Shown: positions 41,470 through 50,259 of the stretch, in pieces | Layout: the number at the start of each line of letters is the position of its first letter | How positions within the stretch are numbered: position 1 is the stretch's first letter | Assembly (NCBI RefSeq): GCF_036088315.1 | Contig: NZ_CP107996.1 | Location: 4,857,501 to 4,921,500, forward strand | Length of the DNA stretch: 64,000 nucleotides | Direction of reading: 5' to 3' | Source of the DNA: Streptomyces sp. NBC_00344 | GTDB lineage: Bacteria; Actinomycetota; Actinomycetes; Streptomycetales; Streptomycetaceae | The notes under the pieces: model-generated | Told to the model about the DNA's origin: nothing | Database searches by the model: none | The model's input: only the letters and a program-made list of their open reading frames with translations | Made by a program: the position numbers and the translations under genes

Positions 41470-42732
41470 TCAGACCGAGCGGAACGCGAGCACCACGTTG
41501 TGCCCACCGAATCCGAAGGAGTTGTTGACGGCCGCGATGGCGCCCTGCGGCAGCGCCCGCGGCTTGTCCCGCACGATGTCGGCGTCCACGTCCTTGTCGA
41601 GCTCGTCGACGTTGATGGTCGGCGGTGCCATGCGGTGGTGCACCGCCAGAACCGTCGCGACGCTCTCGATGCCGCCGGCGCCGCCGAGCAGATGCCCGGT
41701 CATCGACTTCGTGGCGGACACCGCGACATGGTCGAGGTCGTCGCCCAGCACCTGACGCAGCGCCTTGATCTCCGCCACGTCACCCTGCGGGGTCGACGTC
41801 GCGTGCGCGTTGAGGTGAACCACCTCGGCCGGCTTCAGGCCGGTCGATTCGAGCAGATGCCGCAGCGCGGCTGCGATGCCGCGACCGGTGGGCTCCGGCT
41901 GTGCGATGTGGTGGGCGTCCGACGACAGGCCCTGGCCCACGACCTCGCAGTACACCCTGGCGCCGCGGGCGGCGGCGTGCTCGGCCGACTCCAGGACGAC
42001 GATGCCGGCGCCCTCGCCGAGTACGAAGCCGTCCCGGGCCGTGTCGTACGGGCGGGAGGCCTGCTCCGGGTGGTCGTTGTTCTTGGACATCGCCATCATG
42101 TTGGCGAAGGCGGCGATCGGCAGCGGATGGATGGTCGCCTCGGTGCCGCCGGCGACGACGATGTCGGCCCGGCCGGTGCGGATCATCTCGACCGCGTAAC
42201 CGACCGCCTCGGCGCCGGACGCGCATGCGCTGACCAGTGCGTGCACACCCGCCTGGGCACCGAGCTCGAGCCCGACGTTGGCCGAGGGGCCGTTCGGCAT
42301 CAGCATGGGGACGGTGTGCGGGGAGACGCGGCGTACGCCCTTCTCCTTCAGCACGTCGTACTGGTCGAGCAGAGTGGTGATGCCGCCGATACCGGAGGCG
42401 ATGACCGTGCCGAGCCGCTCGGGCTGGACAGCCGTGTCCTCGCCGGCCTTTGCGGTGAAGCCTGCGTCTGCCCAGGCCTCACGGGCCGCGATGACCGCGA
42501 ACTGGGCCGAGCGGTCCAGCTTGCGGGCAAGCGGACGGGGCAGGACCTCGCTCGGGTCGACGGCCGCGGGCGCGGCAATACGGACCGGAAGCTCGGCGAA
42601 ACGCTCATCGACGAGAGGCTTCACGCCGGAACGGCCCGCGAGCAGTCCGTCCCAGGTCGATGCGCTGTCGCCACCCAGCGGTGTGGTTGCGCCGATACCG
42701 GTGACGACCACGGTGCGATTGGTCGGGCTCAC
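41470..42732 (-). CDS. fabF: 3-oxoacyl-ACP synthase II (KAS II)
   Basis: A 420-residue condensing enzyme that elongates acyl-ACP with malonyl-ACP. Active-site Cys170 is in VSACASGAEAVGYA, and the two catalytic histidines are in LNAHATSTPQGD and SMTGHLLGGAG; NSFGFGGHN closes the fold. It is the last gene of fabD-fabH-acpP-fabF. GTG 42732 has an AGAAGAAA stretch upstream. In Streptomyces this primary set is essential. Confidence 0.96.
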   Translation of the reverse strand: MSPTNRTVVVTGIGATTPLGGDSASTWDGLLAGRSGVKPLVDERFAELPVRIAAPAAVDPSEVLPRPLARKLDRSAQFAVIAAREAWADAGFTAKAGEDTAVQPERLGTVIASGIGGITTLLDQYDVLKEKGVRRVSPHTVPMLMPNGPSANVGLELGAQAGVHALVSACASGAEAVGYAVEMIRTGRADIVVAGGTEATIHPLPIAAFANMMAMSKNNDHPEQASRPYDTARDGFVLGEGAGIVVLESAEHAAARGARVYCEVVGQGLSSDAHHIAQPEPTGRGIAAALRHLLESTGLKPAEVVHLNAHATSTPQGDVAEIKALRQVLGDDLDHVAVSATKSMTGHLLGGAGGIESVATVLAVHHRMAPPTINVDELDKDVDADIVRDKPRALPQGAIAAVNNSFGFGGHNVVLAFRSV

Positions 42733-42808
42733 TGGAATTTCTTCTCCACGTGTAGAGGGATCTGAAGCACGGCGCCACCGCCGGGTGGCGTCAGCCGCAA
42801 GGGGTGGG

Positions 42809-43057
42809 TCAGGACTGGTGCTTGGAGATGTAGTCGGCAGCGTCGCCGACCGTCTTGAGGTTCTTGACGTCGTCGTCGGGGATCTTGACGTCGAAGCGCT
42901 CTTCGGCGGCGACAACGACCTCGACCATGGACAGCGAGTCGACGTCCAGGTCGTCGGTGAAGGACTTGTCCAGCTGGACGTCCTCGACCGGGATACCGGC
43001 GATCTCGTTGACGATCTCGGCGAGACCGGTGACGATCTCTTCCTGCGTGGCGGCCAT
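42809..43057 (-). CDS. acpP: Acyl carrier protein
   Basis: An 82-residue acidic carrier with the phosphopantetheine Ser41 in DVDSLSMVEVVVAAEERFDVKIPDDD. It carries the growing acyl chain for FabD, FabH and FabF. AAGGAG stands eight bases before the ATG. It lies between fabH and fabF. Confidence 0.97.
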   Translation of the reverse strand: MAATQEEIVTGLAEIVNEIAGIPVEDVQLDKSFTDDLDVDSLSMVEVVVAAEERFDVKIPDDDVKNLKTVGDAADYISKHQS

Positions 43058-43138
43058 GGTGGCGCTCCTTCGGTGTGTAGCAGAGTGTTTCGGTGACATC
43101 TGGGGAAGTTCGAACGAACCGGATTGCTCCGGAATGCC

Positions 43139-44143
43139 CTAGGGGAGGGTAACGACCGCCGCGGCGTAGACGAGACCCGCCCCGAAGCCGATGACGAGCG
43201 CGGTGTCGCCGCTCTTGGCCTGACCGGTTGCCAGGAGCCGCTCCATTGCGAGCGGGATCGAGGCTGCCGAGGTGTTGCCGGTGGTCTCGATGTCACGGGC
43301 GACCGTGACATGCTCCGGCAGCTTGAGTGTCTTCACCATCGAGTCGATGATGCGCATATTGGCCTGGTGCGGGATGAAGACATCCAGGTCGTCCGCGGTG
43401 ATCCCGGACGCTTCCAGCGCCTGCTGGGCGACCTTCGCCATCTCGAACACGGCCCAGCGGAAGACCGCCTGGCCCTCCTGCGTGATCGCGGGGAACTTGG
43501 CCGGGCCGTTGCCGCCACGGTAGTCGGACCACGGAGCGGTCTGCTTGATCGTTTCCGCTTTGTCACCTTCGGACCCCCAGACGGTGGGTCCGATATGCGG
43601 CACGTCGGACGGACCGACGACGACCGCGCCCGCGCCGTCACCGAACAGGAAGGCCGTCGCACGGTCCTCCAGGTCGGTGAGGTCGCTGAGCCGCTCGACG
43701 CCGATGACCAGGACGTATTCGGCTGATCCGTCGACGACCATGCCCTTGGCGATGGTCAGTCCGTAGCCGAAGCCGGCACAGCCCGCGGAGATGTCGAAGG
43801 CGGGCGCCTTGCCGGCGCCGACCTTGTGGGCGATCTCGGTGGCGATGGCCGGGGTCTGCTTGAAATGCGAGACGGTCGAGACGACGACCGCGCCGATCTG
43901 GTCGGCGGTGATCCCGGCATCGGCGATCGCCTTGCCGGACGCCTCGATCGACATGGCGGCCACCGTCTCCTCGTCGGAGGCCCAGTGGCGGGTCGAGATG
44001 CCGGAGCGCGAGCGGATCCACTCGTCGGACGAGTCGATCGTCTCCAGGATCACCTCATTGGGCACCACCCGGGTCGGGCGGTAGCCGCCGACACCCATGA
44101 TGCGTGCGTGCGGGGAGCCCTGGGCGGGCTTGATCTTCGCCAT
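43139..44143 (-). CDS. fabH: 3-oxoacyl-ACP synthase III (KAS III)
   Basis: A 334-residue starter condensing enzyme with the triad Cys122 (SAGCAGFGYG), His (FIPHQANMRIID) and Asn (TTGNTSAASIPLA). In Streptomyces it uses branched and straight acyl-CoA starters, which sets the iso/anteiso fatty acid pattern. AAGGAG precedes the ATG at nine bases, within the 13-base gap after fabD. Confidence 0.96.
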   Translation of the reverse strand: MAKIKPAQGSPHARIMGVGGYRPTRVVPNEVILETIDSSDEWIRSRSGISTRHWASDEETVAAMSIEASGKAIADAGITADQIGAVVVSTVSHFKQTPAIATEIAHKVGAGKAPAFDISAGCAGFGYGLTIAKGMVVDGSAEYVLVIGVERLSDLTDLEDRATAFLFGDGAGAVVVGPSDVPHIGPTVWGSEGDKAETIKQTAPWSDYRGGNGPAKFPAITQEGQAVFRWAVFEMAKVAQQALEASGITADDLDVFIPHQANMRIIDSMVKTLKLPEHVTVARDIETTGNTSAASIPLAMERLLATGQAKSGDTALVIGFGAGLVYAAAVVTLP

Positions 44144-44156
44144 GCTCTCGGACTCC

Positions 44157-45101
44157 TTAGGCACCTGCCGCGTCAGCGGCAGGCGATTGGGTCTCGGCGA
44201 TGAGTTCACGAGCAGCTTCGAGATCGTCGGGAGTCTTCAGGGCCAGCGTCCGGACACCGGGCATGGCGCGCTTGGCCAGCCCCACCAGGGTGCCGCCGGG
44301 GCAGACCTCGATGAGCGCGGTCGCGCCAAGCCCCAGAGCGGTTTCCATGCAGAGATCCCAGCGGACCGGATTGGAGACCTGGTTGACCAGCCGGGCGATG
44401 ATCTCGGCGCCGGTGCTGACCACCCTGCCGTCGGCGTTCGAGATGTATGGCACGACCGGCTCCGACACGGCCAGATCCTCCGCGGCCTTGCCGAGTTCGG
44501 CCACCGCCGGGGCCATGTGGTGGGTGTGGAAGGCGCCGGCCACCTTGAGCGGGACGACCCTGCGCACCCCCTCCGGCTTGTTCTCGGCGAGCGCGGCGAG
44601 CTGCTCCGCGGTGCCCGCGGCCACGATCTGGCCGGCGCCGTTCACATTCGCCGGAGTCAGACCGAGCCGTTCCAGATGAGGCAGGACCGTCTCGGGCTCG
44701 CCGCCGAGCAGCGCCGCCATTCCGGTCTCGGTGACCGCGGCGGCCTCGGCCATGCCGAGTCCCCGGGTCCGTACGAATCCGAGCGCCGCGGCGTCGTCCA
44801 GTACGCCTGCGAAGGCGGCGGCGGTGATCTCGCCGACGCTGTGTCCGGCGACGGCGCCGGGAGTGAAGTCACCCAGCGCGGACGCCGACAGCAGACCTGC
44901 GGCGACGAGCAGGGGCTGGGCCACGGCGGTGTCGCGGATGGCGTCCGCGTCGGCCTGGGTGCCGTAGTGGGCAAGGTCGAGTCCGATGGCGTCCGACCAC
45001 GCAGCGATACGGTCGGCGGCACCGGGGAGTTCGAGCCAGGGAGTCAGGAAGCCGGGCGTCTGAGCGCCTTGGCCGGGAGCGACGAGTACGAGCACCCTCA
45101 C
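44157..45101 (-). CDS. fabD: Malonyl-CoA:ACP transacylase
   Basis: A 314-residue acyltransferase that loads malonate onto ACP. It has the Gln motif APGQGAQTPGF, nucleophile Ser88 in VAGHSVGEITAA and the catalytic His in KVAGAFHTHHM. In many streptomycetes it also serves polyketide synthases. GTG 45101 follows a GAGAGAG stretch. It is the first gene of the fab operon, behind fasR. Confidence 0.95.
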   Translation of the reverse strand: MRVLVLVAPGQGAQTPGFLTPWLELPGAADRIAAWSDAIGLDLAHYGTQADADAIRDTAVAQPLLVAAGLLSASALGDFTPGAVAGHSVGEITAAAFAGVLDDAAALGFVRTRGLGMAEAAAVTETGMAALLGGEPETVLPHLERLGLTPANVNGAGQIVAAGTAEQLAALAENKPEGVRRVVPLKVAGAFHTHHMAPAVAELGKAAEDLAVSEPVVPYISNADGRVVSTGAEIIARLVNQVSNPVRWDLCMETALGLGATALIEVCPGGTLVGLAKRAMPGVRTLALKTPDDLEAARELIAETQSPAADAAGA

Positions 45102-45163
45102 ACTCTCTCTTGTGGACGGCTCCAAACGCCCGTGGGGACAGGGACGAAGAACCGGCGGGCTAA

Positions 45164-45180
45164 TTGTTGGTGTTCGACAA
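45164..45180. promoter_or_regulatory. Inverted repeat at the fabD promoter, candidate FasR site
   Basis: TTGTTGGTGTTCGACAA is an imperfect dyad (arms TTGTTG and CGACAA, five of six pairs) starting five bases beyond the fasR stop and 63 bases upstream of fabD. FasR is known to bind the fabD promoter in Streptomyces coelicolor; assigning this repeat to it is my inference. Confidence 0.55.
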
Positions 45181-45184
45181 AAGT

Positions 45185-46390
45185 CTAGAGCTGCGTATCC
45201 CCGTCGGCCAGGCGCCCCAGGATGAGCGCGATCCGCAAGGTGAATGCGGATCGCACATCGGAGGGTGACCACCCGGTGACGTCCGTCACACGTCGCAGCC
45301 GGTAGCGCACGGTGTTGGGATGCACGAAGAGCATTCTGGCCGCCCCTTCGAGGCTGCTGGCCTGTTCCAGATAGACGCTCAGGGTTTCGAGCAGCGCCGA
45401 ACCCGCCTCTTCCAGCGGTCTGTAGATCTCCTCCACCAACTGCTCGCGCGCTGCCGGATCGGACGCGATGGCGCGTTCCGGCAGCAGATCGTCGGCGAGC
45501 ACCGGGCGTGGCGCGTCCTGCCAGGCGTAGCCGGCCTTGAGTCCGGCGGCGGCGGCCTGTGCGGAGCGGGTGGCTGCCAGCAGGTCGGGAACGATCGGTC
45601 CCGCGACCACGGGCCCCGCGGCGTAAGGGCCGATCAGAGCCTTGGCGACCTGGAGCGGGTTGTCGTTGCCGCCCGCGATCACGACCAGGCGGTTCCCGAG
45701 CACCCCGGTCAGCACCTGGACCTTGGCATGCCGCGCGGCGCGGCGGATGGCCTCGACGGTGAGCTCGCTGTCCCCGTCGGGGGCGGTGCCCAGGATCACA
45801 CAGACATGGTCGGGCGAGTTCCAACCGAGAGCCGCGGCGCGGGACACGGCCCCCTCGTCGGCCTCACCGGAGAGGACCGCGTTGACCACGAGCGACTCGA
45901 GCCGCGCGTCCCAGGCACCACGCGCCTCAGCCGCCTGCGCGTACACCTGTGCGGTGGCGAAGGCGATCTCCCGGGCGTACACCAGAAGCGCCTCACGGAG
46001 GGTGGACTCGTCACCGGGGGCGGCCACTTCCTCGATGGCCGTCTCCATGACCTCGATGGTGGTGCGCACCATCTCGACGGTCTGCCGCAGGGTGATCGCC
46101 CGGGTCAGTTCGCGGGGAGCGGTACCGAAGACATCGGTGGAGATGGCCTGCGGCGCCTCGGGATGCCGGAACCACTCGGTGAACGCCGCGATGCCGGCCT
46201 GAGCGACCAGGCCGATCCAGGACCGGTTCTCCGGAGGCATCGCCCGGTACCACGGCAGCGTCTCGTCCATCCGGGCGATGGCGTTCGCCGAGAGCCTGCC
46301 GGAGGCCTGCTCCAGACGCTTCAGCGTCGCGGCATGCGGATGTGCGGTGTGCGGTGAGGGCTGCGCGGCATGGGGTCGGGGCACATGCAC
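45185..46390 (-). CDS. fasR: Fatty-acid biosynthesis regulator FasR (PucR/CdaR type)
   Basis: A 401-residue regulator with a central GGDEF-like/PucR domain (HVCVILGTAPDGDSELTVEAIRRAARHAKVQVLTGVLGNRLVVIAGG) and C-terminal HTH_30 (LLETLSVYLEQASSLEGAARMLFVHPNTVRYRLRRVTDVTGW, residues about 335-380). Its position immediately upstream of fabD matches FasR of S. coelicolor, an activator of the fab operon. The N-terminal His/Pro stretch (HVPRPHAAQPSPHTAHPHAA) is unstructured. Start GTG 46390. Confidence 0.92.
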   Translation of the reverse strand: MHVPRPHAAQPSPHTAHPHAATLKRLEQASGRLSANAIARMDETLPWYRAMPPENRSWIGLVAQAGIAAFTEWFRHPEAPQAISTDVFGTAPRELTRAITLRQTVEMVRTTIEVMETAIEEVAAPGDESTLREALLVYAREIAFATAQVYAQAAEARGAWDARLESLVVNAVLSGEADEGAVSRAAALGWNSPDHVCVILGTAPDGDSELTVEAIRRAARHAKVQVLTGVLGNRLVVIAGGNDNPLQVAKALIGPYAAGPVVAGPIVPDLLAATRSAQAAAAGLKAGYAWQDAPRPVLADDLLPERAIASDPAAREQLVEEIYRPLEEAGSALLETLSVYLEQASSLEGAARMLFVHPNTVRYRLRRVTDVTGWSPSDVRSAFTLRIALILGRLADGDTQL

Positions 46391-46446
46391 AAGACTGCCT
46401 TATCGGGAGAGCGGTATCGCGTGGCGGGGCTACGGTGGTCGGCGTG

Positions 46447-47103
46447 ATGGATGTACGGCGCTCCGGCGAGCGCTACCGCGGGGGCGATCCCGCGGCCGGT
46501 ATCGAATCCCTGCACGCCTTCTCGTTCGGCGCGTTCTACGACCCCGGCAACCTCCGCTTCGGCCCGGTCCTCGCCTGTAACGAGGAGCGGCTGGCGCCGG
46601 GGGCCGGCTTCGACGAGCACCCGCACAGCCACACCGAGATCATCACCTGGGTCGCCGAGGGCGAGCTCACCCACCGTGACTCGGCCGGGCATGCCACGGT
46701 GGTGCGGCCCGGCGACGTCCAGCGGCTGTCATCGGCCGGCGGAGTGCGCCACGAGGAGCGCAACGAGGGACAGGACCCGCTGGTCTTCGTCCAGATGTGG
46801 CTCACTCCGCTGGAGCCGGGCGGCGACCCTTCGTACGACATCGTGCACGGCATCGCGGACTCCACGCCCTACGAGGTCAGGGCGGCGGGCGTGCTGCTCC
46901 ACGTCCGCAGGCTGATCCCGGGCGAGCGCACCGCGGTGCCGGACTCCGCGGGGGTCTACCTCCATGTGGTGCGGGGCGAAATTCGCCTGGGAGAAACAGA
47001 GCTGGCACCGGGCGACGCGGCCCGTCTCACTGACACAAGCGGGCTCGATGTGGTGGCGGACACCGCGGCCGAAGTGCTGATCTGGGACCTCGGCACGGTC
47101 TGA
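46447..47103 (+). CDS. Pirin-family bicupin
   Basis: A 218-residue pirin/YhhW-type protein. The N-terminal cupin carries the metal ligands in GFDEHPHSHTEIITWVAEGELTHRDSAGHATVVRPGDVQRLSSAGGVRHEERNE. Some pirins are quercetin 2,3-dioxygenases; the in vivo role here is unknown. GTG 46444 or ATG 46447 may start translation. It is divergent from fasR with 56 bases between. Confidence 0.87.
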   Translation: MDVRRSGERYRGGDPAAGIESLHAFSFGAFYDPGNLRFGPVLACNEERLAPGAGFDEHPHSHTEIITWVAEGELTHRDSAGHATVVRPGDVQRLSSAGGVRHEERNEGQDPLVFVQMWLTPLEPGGDPSYDIVHGIADSTPYEVRAAGVLLHVRRLIPGERTAVPDSAGVYLHVVRGEIRLGETELAPGDAARLTDTSGLDVVADTAAEVLIWDLGTV

Positions 47104-47125
47104 CAGCGGGCCCGCGCCCGACGTC

Positions 47126-47941
47126 TCAGGAGGCCAGTTCGGCGAGCACCGCGTCGGTGAACGGCGGCCAGGCCTCGATCGCCCACGGTCCGAAGTCCCG
47201 GTCGGCCAGCGCCACACAGGCGGCCCCCGCATCCGGGTCGACCCACAGGAACGTGCCCGACTGGCCGAAATGGCCGGAGGTGCGGGGCGAGGACGAAGCG
47301 CCGGTCCAGTGCGGGGACTTGGTGCCGCGGATCTCGAAACCGAGGCCCCAGTCGTTCGGGTCCTGCACACCGTAACCGGGCAGTACGCCCTTCAGCCCCG
47401 GATGGACGACCGAGGTCGCCTCGGCGACCGTGCGCGGGTCGAGCAGGCGGGGAGCCTGCAACTCGGCGGCGAACCGCGCCAGGTCGTCCACCGTCGACAC
47501 GCCGTCCTTGGCGGGGGAGCCGTCCATGGAGGTCGACGTCATACCGAGCGGTTCGAGCACCGCCTGGCGCAGGTAGTCGGGGAAGGGGATCTCGGTGGCC
47601 TTCGCGATGTGCTCGCCCAGGGCCTCGAAGCCGGCGTTGGAATACATCCGGCGCTCGCCGGGGCCTGCCATCACCCGCTGTTCGTCGAAGGCCAGTCCGC
47701 TGGTGTGCGCGAGCAGATGACGGACGGTGGATCCACTGGGGCCCGCCGGTTCGTCGAGCTCGACGGCGCCTTCCTCGTACGCCACCAGCGCGGCGTACGC
47801 GGTGAGCGGCTTGGTGACCGATGCCAGCCGGAAGCGCCGTCCGGTCGGGCCGTGCGCACCGGCCAGGGTCCCGTCCGCTCGTACGACAGCGGCCGCCGCG
47901 TTCTCCACCGGCCAGTTCTCGGTCATCACCAGGCTCTTCAT
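47126..47941 (-). CDS. Serine hydrolase, class C beta-lactamase-like family
   Basis: A 271-residue penicillin-binding-protein-fold hydrolase with SxxK (LASVTKPLTAYAALV, Ser41 and Lys44), the Tyr motif MYSNAGFEALG and the third motif SGHFGQSGTFLW. No signal peptide is visible, so it is probably cytosolic, acting as an esterase or peptidase rather than on peptidoglycan. It is 42 bases downstream of the GNAT gene and probably co-transcribed. Confidence 0.87.
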   Translation of the reverse strand: MKSLVMTENWPVENAAAAVVRADGTLAGAHGPTGRRFRLASVTKPLTAYAALVAYEEGAVELDEPAGPSGSTVRHLLAHTSGLAFDEQRVMAGPGERRMYSNAGFEALGEHIAKATEIPFPDYLRQAVLEPLGMTSTSMDGSPAKDGVSTVDDLARFAAELQAPRLLDPRTVAEATSVVHPGLKGVLPGYGVQDPNDWGLGFEIRGTKSPHWTGASSSPRTSGHFGQSGTFLWVDPDAGAACVALADRDFGPWAIEAWPPFTDAVLAELAS

Positions 47942-47983
47942 GGGTGACGAGCTTAGGGGGTGCCCGCCGGGCACCCGCGGGGG

Positions 47984-48451
47984 CTACAGGGCCAGCCGCA
48001 TCGCGGGATCGGGGGTCCGTACGAAGCCGAGCGAGGCGTAGAGCGGCTCGCCCGCCGACGAGGCACGCAGATCGACCCTGGGGACCCCGCGCTCGCGGAA
48101 CCAGTCGAGCAGCGCCTCCATACAGGCGCGGGAGAAGCCGCGGCGACGCATGTCCTGGTCGGTCGCGACACTGAAGACATAACCGCTCACACCCTCGGGG
48201 TTGCCGGGGCCGCCGAGCCGGTGTTCGACGATGCCCACCACGCACGCCGCGAGGCCGCCGTCCGGCCGGTCCACGACGAACGCGGTGAGGTCGCCCGCGG
48301 GATCCGCGAGCTTCACGCGGAGTGTCTCCACGGCGGCGGACTGCCAGCCGGTGTCCGGATCCCGCTCTCCTGACATCGAGTCCTGCATGACCTTGCGCAG
48401 GCGGACCAGCTCCTGGGCATCGTCGGGGGTGGCGCGGCGAACGGGGCTCAT
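47984..48451 (-). CDS. GNAT-family N-acetyltransferase
   Basis: A 155-residue GNAT protein. The acetyl-CoA pyrophosphate motif is VFSVATDQDMRRRGFSRACMEALLDWFRERG (Q/RxxGxG/A-like), and the C-terminal strand GEPLYASLGFVRTPDPAMRL is typical. The target is unknown. It is divergent from the MerR gene. Confidence 0.87.
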   Translation of the reverse strand: MSPVRRATPDDAQELVRLRKVMQDSMSGERDPDTGWQSAAVETLRVKLADPAGDLTAFVVDRPDGGLAACVVGIVEHRLGGPGNPEGVSGYVFSVATDQDMRRRGFSRACMEALLDWFRERGVPRVDLRASSAGEPLYASLGFVRTPDPAMRLAL

Positions 48452-48502
48452 GCCGGAGAGGCTAGCGGTGGCGTCCCGGAAAGTTCTTCCCGTTTTCGCT
48501 TG

Positions 48503-48520
48503 CTTGGAGTGCACTCGAAG
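48503..48520. promoter_or_regulatory. MerR operator upstream of the MerR/aldo-keto reductase operon
   Basis: CTTGGAGTGCACTCGAAG is an 18-base dyad with a single asymmetric pair, the classical CTTGGAGTNNACTCCAAG form for MerR proteins. It probably sits between a -35 and -10 with extended spacing, so MerR can activate by underwinding. Confidence 0.8.
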
Positions 48521-48567
48521 GATTTAGCGTTGAGGGTGTCGCGAGGACGAAGGGGAGCTGGGACCGC

Positions 48568-49029
48568 ATGACTGTGATCGAGACCGTGCCCGCACCGGAG
48601 ACAGCGAACATCTGCGCGGCGCCGTCCACCCGGGACAGGCGTCCCGACGGCGAGGACCAGTACACGATCAGCGAGGTCGTCGCCTTCACCGGGCTCACCG
48701 CACACACCCTGCGCTGGTACGAGCGGATCGGCCTGATGCCGCACATCGACCGGTCGCACACCGGTCAGCGCCGCTTCAGCAATCGCGACCTGGACTGGCT
48801 CGTCTTCGTCGGCAAGCTGCGGCTGACCGGAATGCCGGTCGCGGACATGGTCCGCTACGCCGAGCTGGCACGCGAAGGGGAGGCCACCTTCGAGGCGAGG
48901 CAGGAGCTCCTCGAGCAGACCCGCCGCGATGTGCGGACGCGCATCGCGGAGCTGCAGGACACCCTCGCCGTACTCGACTTCAAGATCGGCTTTTACGCGG
49001 ACGCCCGGCGGGCGTCGGAGAGGTTCTAG
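48568..49029 (+). CDS. MerR-family regulator
   Basis: A 153-residue MerR protein with the helix-turn-helix YTISEVVAFTGLTAHTLRWYERIGLMPHIDRSHTGQRRFSNRDLDWLVFVGKLRLTGMPVADMVRYAEL (residues about 32-100) and a C-terminal coiled-coil. No metal-binding cysteines are seen in the sensing part. It lies six bases upstream of an aldo-keto reductase gene, which suggests it senses an electrophile such as a reactive aldehyde. Confidence 0.9.
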   Translation: MTVIETVPAPETANICAAPSTRDRRPDGEDQYTISEVVAFTGLTAHTLRWYERIGLMPHIDRSHTGQRRFSNRDLDWLVFVGKLRLTGMPVADMVRYAELAREGEATFEARQELLEQTRRDVRTRIAELQDTLAVLDFKIGFYADARRASERF

Positions 49030-49034
49030 ACCTG

Positions 49035-50051
49035 ATGAGCAGCGAAAAGATCAGCAAGGTACGACTGGGCCGGAACGGGCCCGAGGTCGGTGTGCAGGGT
49101 TTCGGTGCCATGGGCATCAGCGAGTTCTACGGAGACACCGACGAGGCGGCGGCCCGCGACACGCTCGAGGCAACGGTCGAGGCGGGCGTCACCCTCATCG
49201 ACACGGCCGACATCTACGGCTCGGGCGCCAACGAGAGCTTCCTGGCCCCGTTCGTCGCCGCACACCGCGACGAGATCACCCTGGCCACCAAGTTCGCCGT
49301 CGAGCGCCGCGCGGACGACCCCGGGTACCGCGCCGTGCGCAACGACGCGGCCTATGTCCGCCAGGCGGTCGAGGCCAGCCTGCGCAGGCTGGGCGTGGAG
49401 GCGATCGACCTCTACTACATGCACCGTCGCGACCCCTCCGTGCCGCTGGCCGAGTCCGTCGGCGTCATGGCGGAGCTGGTACAGGCGGGGAAGGTCAAGT
49501 ACCTCGGTCTGAGCGAGGTCACCGGGGCCGAGCTGCGCGAGGCTCATGCCGTGCACCCCATCACCGCGCTGCAGTCCGAGTGGTCGCTGTTCAGCCGTGA
49601 CACGGAGATCAGTGCGGTGGGCGCGGCAGCCGAACTCGGGGTGGCCGTCGTGCCGTACTCCCCGCTCGGCCGCGGTTTCCTGACCGGCTCGTTCTCGGAC
49701 GCGTCCAAGGAGCTGGCCGGCGGCGACTTCCGTCAGTCCCAGCCCCGGTTCACGGGTGACAACGCCAGGACCAACGCGGCACTGCTCGAGCCGGTACACA
49801 AGATCGCCGCGGCGCACGGAGCCACGGCCGCCCAGGTCGCCCTCGCCTGGGTGCAGCAGCGGGCTGAGGTGCACGGCCTCGCGGTGGTGCCGATCCCGGG
49901 GACCCGGAAGCGCAGCCGTCTGCTGGAGAACACCGGCGCCACCCGCCTCCGGCTGACCGCGGACGACCTGGCCCTCCTGGAGCCGATCGCCGGCCAGGTC
50001 GCCGGGGAGCGGTACCCGGACATGTCGTCGACAGCTGCGGCCCGCGAATAG
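49035..50051 (+). CDS. Aldo-keto reductase
   Basis: A 338-residue AKR with the tetrad Asp/Tyr (LIDTADIYGSGANE), Lys (ITLATKFAVERR) and His (IDLYYMHRRDPSVPLAESV), and the NADPH-binding region ALAWVQQRAEVHGLAVVPIPGTRKRSRLLENTGA. This is the AKR11/13-like group reducing aldehydes and ketones. Cotranscribed with the MerR gene. Confidence 0.92.
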   Translation: MSSEKISKVRLGRNGPEVGVQGFGAMGISEFYGDTDEAAARDTLEATVEAGVTLIDTADIYGSGANESFLAPFVAAHRDEITLATKFAVERRADDPGYRAVRNDAAYVRQAVEASLRRLGVEAIDLYYMHRRDPSVPLAESVGVMAELVQAGKVKYLGLSEVTGAELREAHAVHPITALQSEWSLFSRDTEISAVGAAAELGVAVVPYSPLGRGFLTGSFSDASKELAGGDFRQSQPRFTGDNARTNAALLEPVHKIAAAHGATAAQVALAWVQQRAEVHGLAVVPIPGTRKRSRLLENTGATRLRLTADDLALLEPIAGQVAGERYPDMSSTAAARE

Positions 50052-50193
50052 CGGCTGTCCCGGCGGGCACCCGCCCCGGCACCTGTGCGCAGCCCGCCGC
50101 GAGCAGCCCCCGAGGCCGCCCGGCGGGCTGTTCCCGCATTCCCGGGCCGGTGCCCCGCGGTGCCGCACGCACGGAGAGTGACTCCGGTGTGAA

Positions 50194-50233
50194 GCGCCGG
50201 CCCCGGTATGGAGCGCAGTCCCGGGGCCGGCGC
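50194..50233. terminator. Bidirectional terminator between AKR and DUF4429 genes
   Basis: A perfect 13-base-pair stem (50194-50206 with 50221-50233; arm GCGCCGGCCCCGG) with a 14-base loop between two converging genes. Confidence 0.8.
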
Positions 50234-50259
50234 GGGACAACGCGACGCACCCGGGCTCC

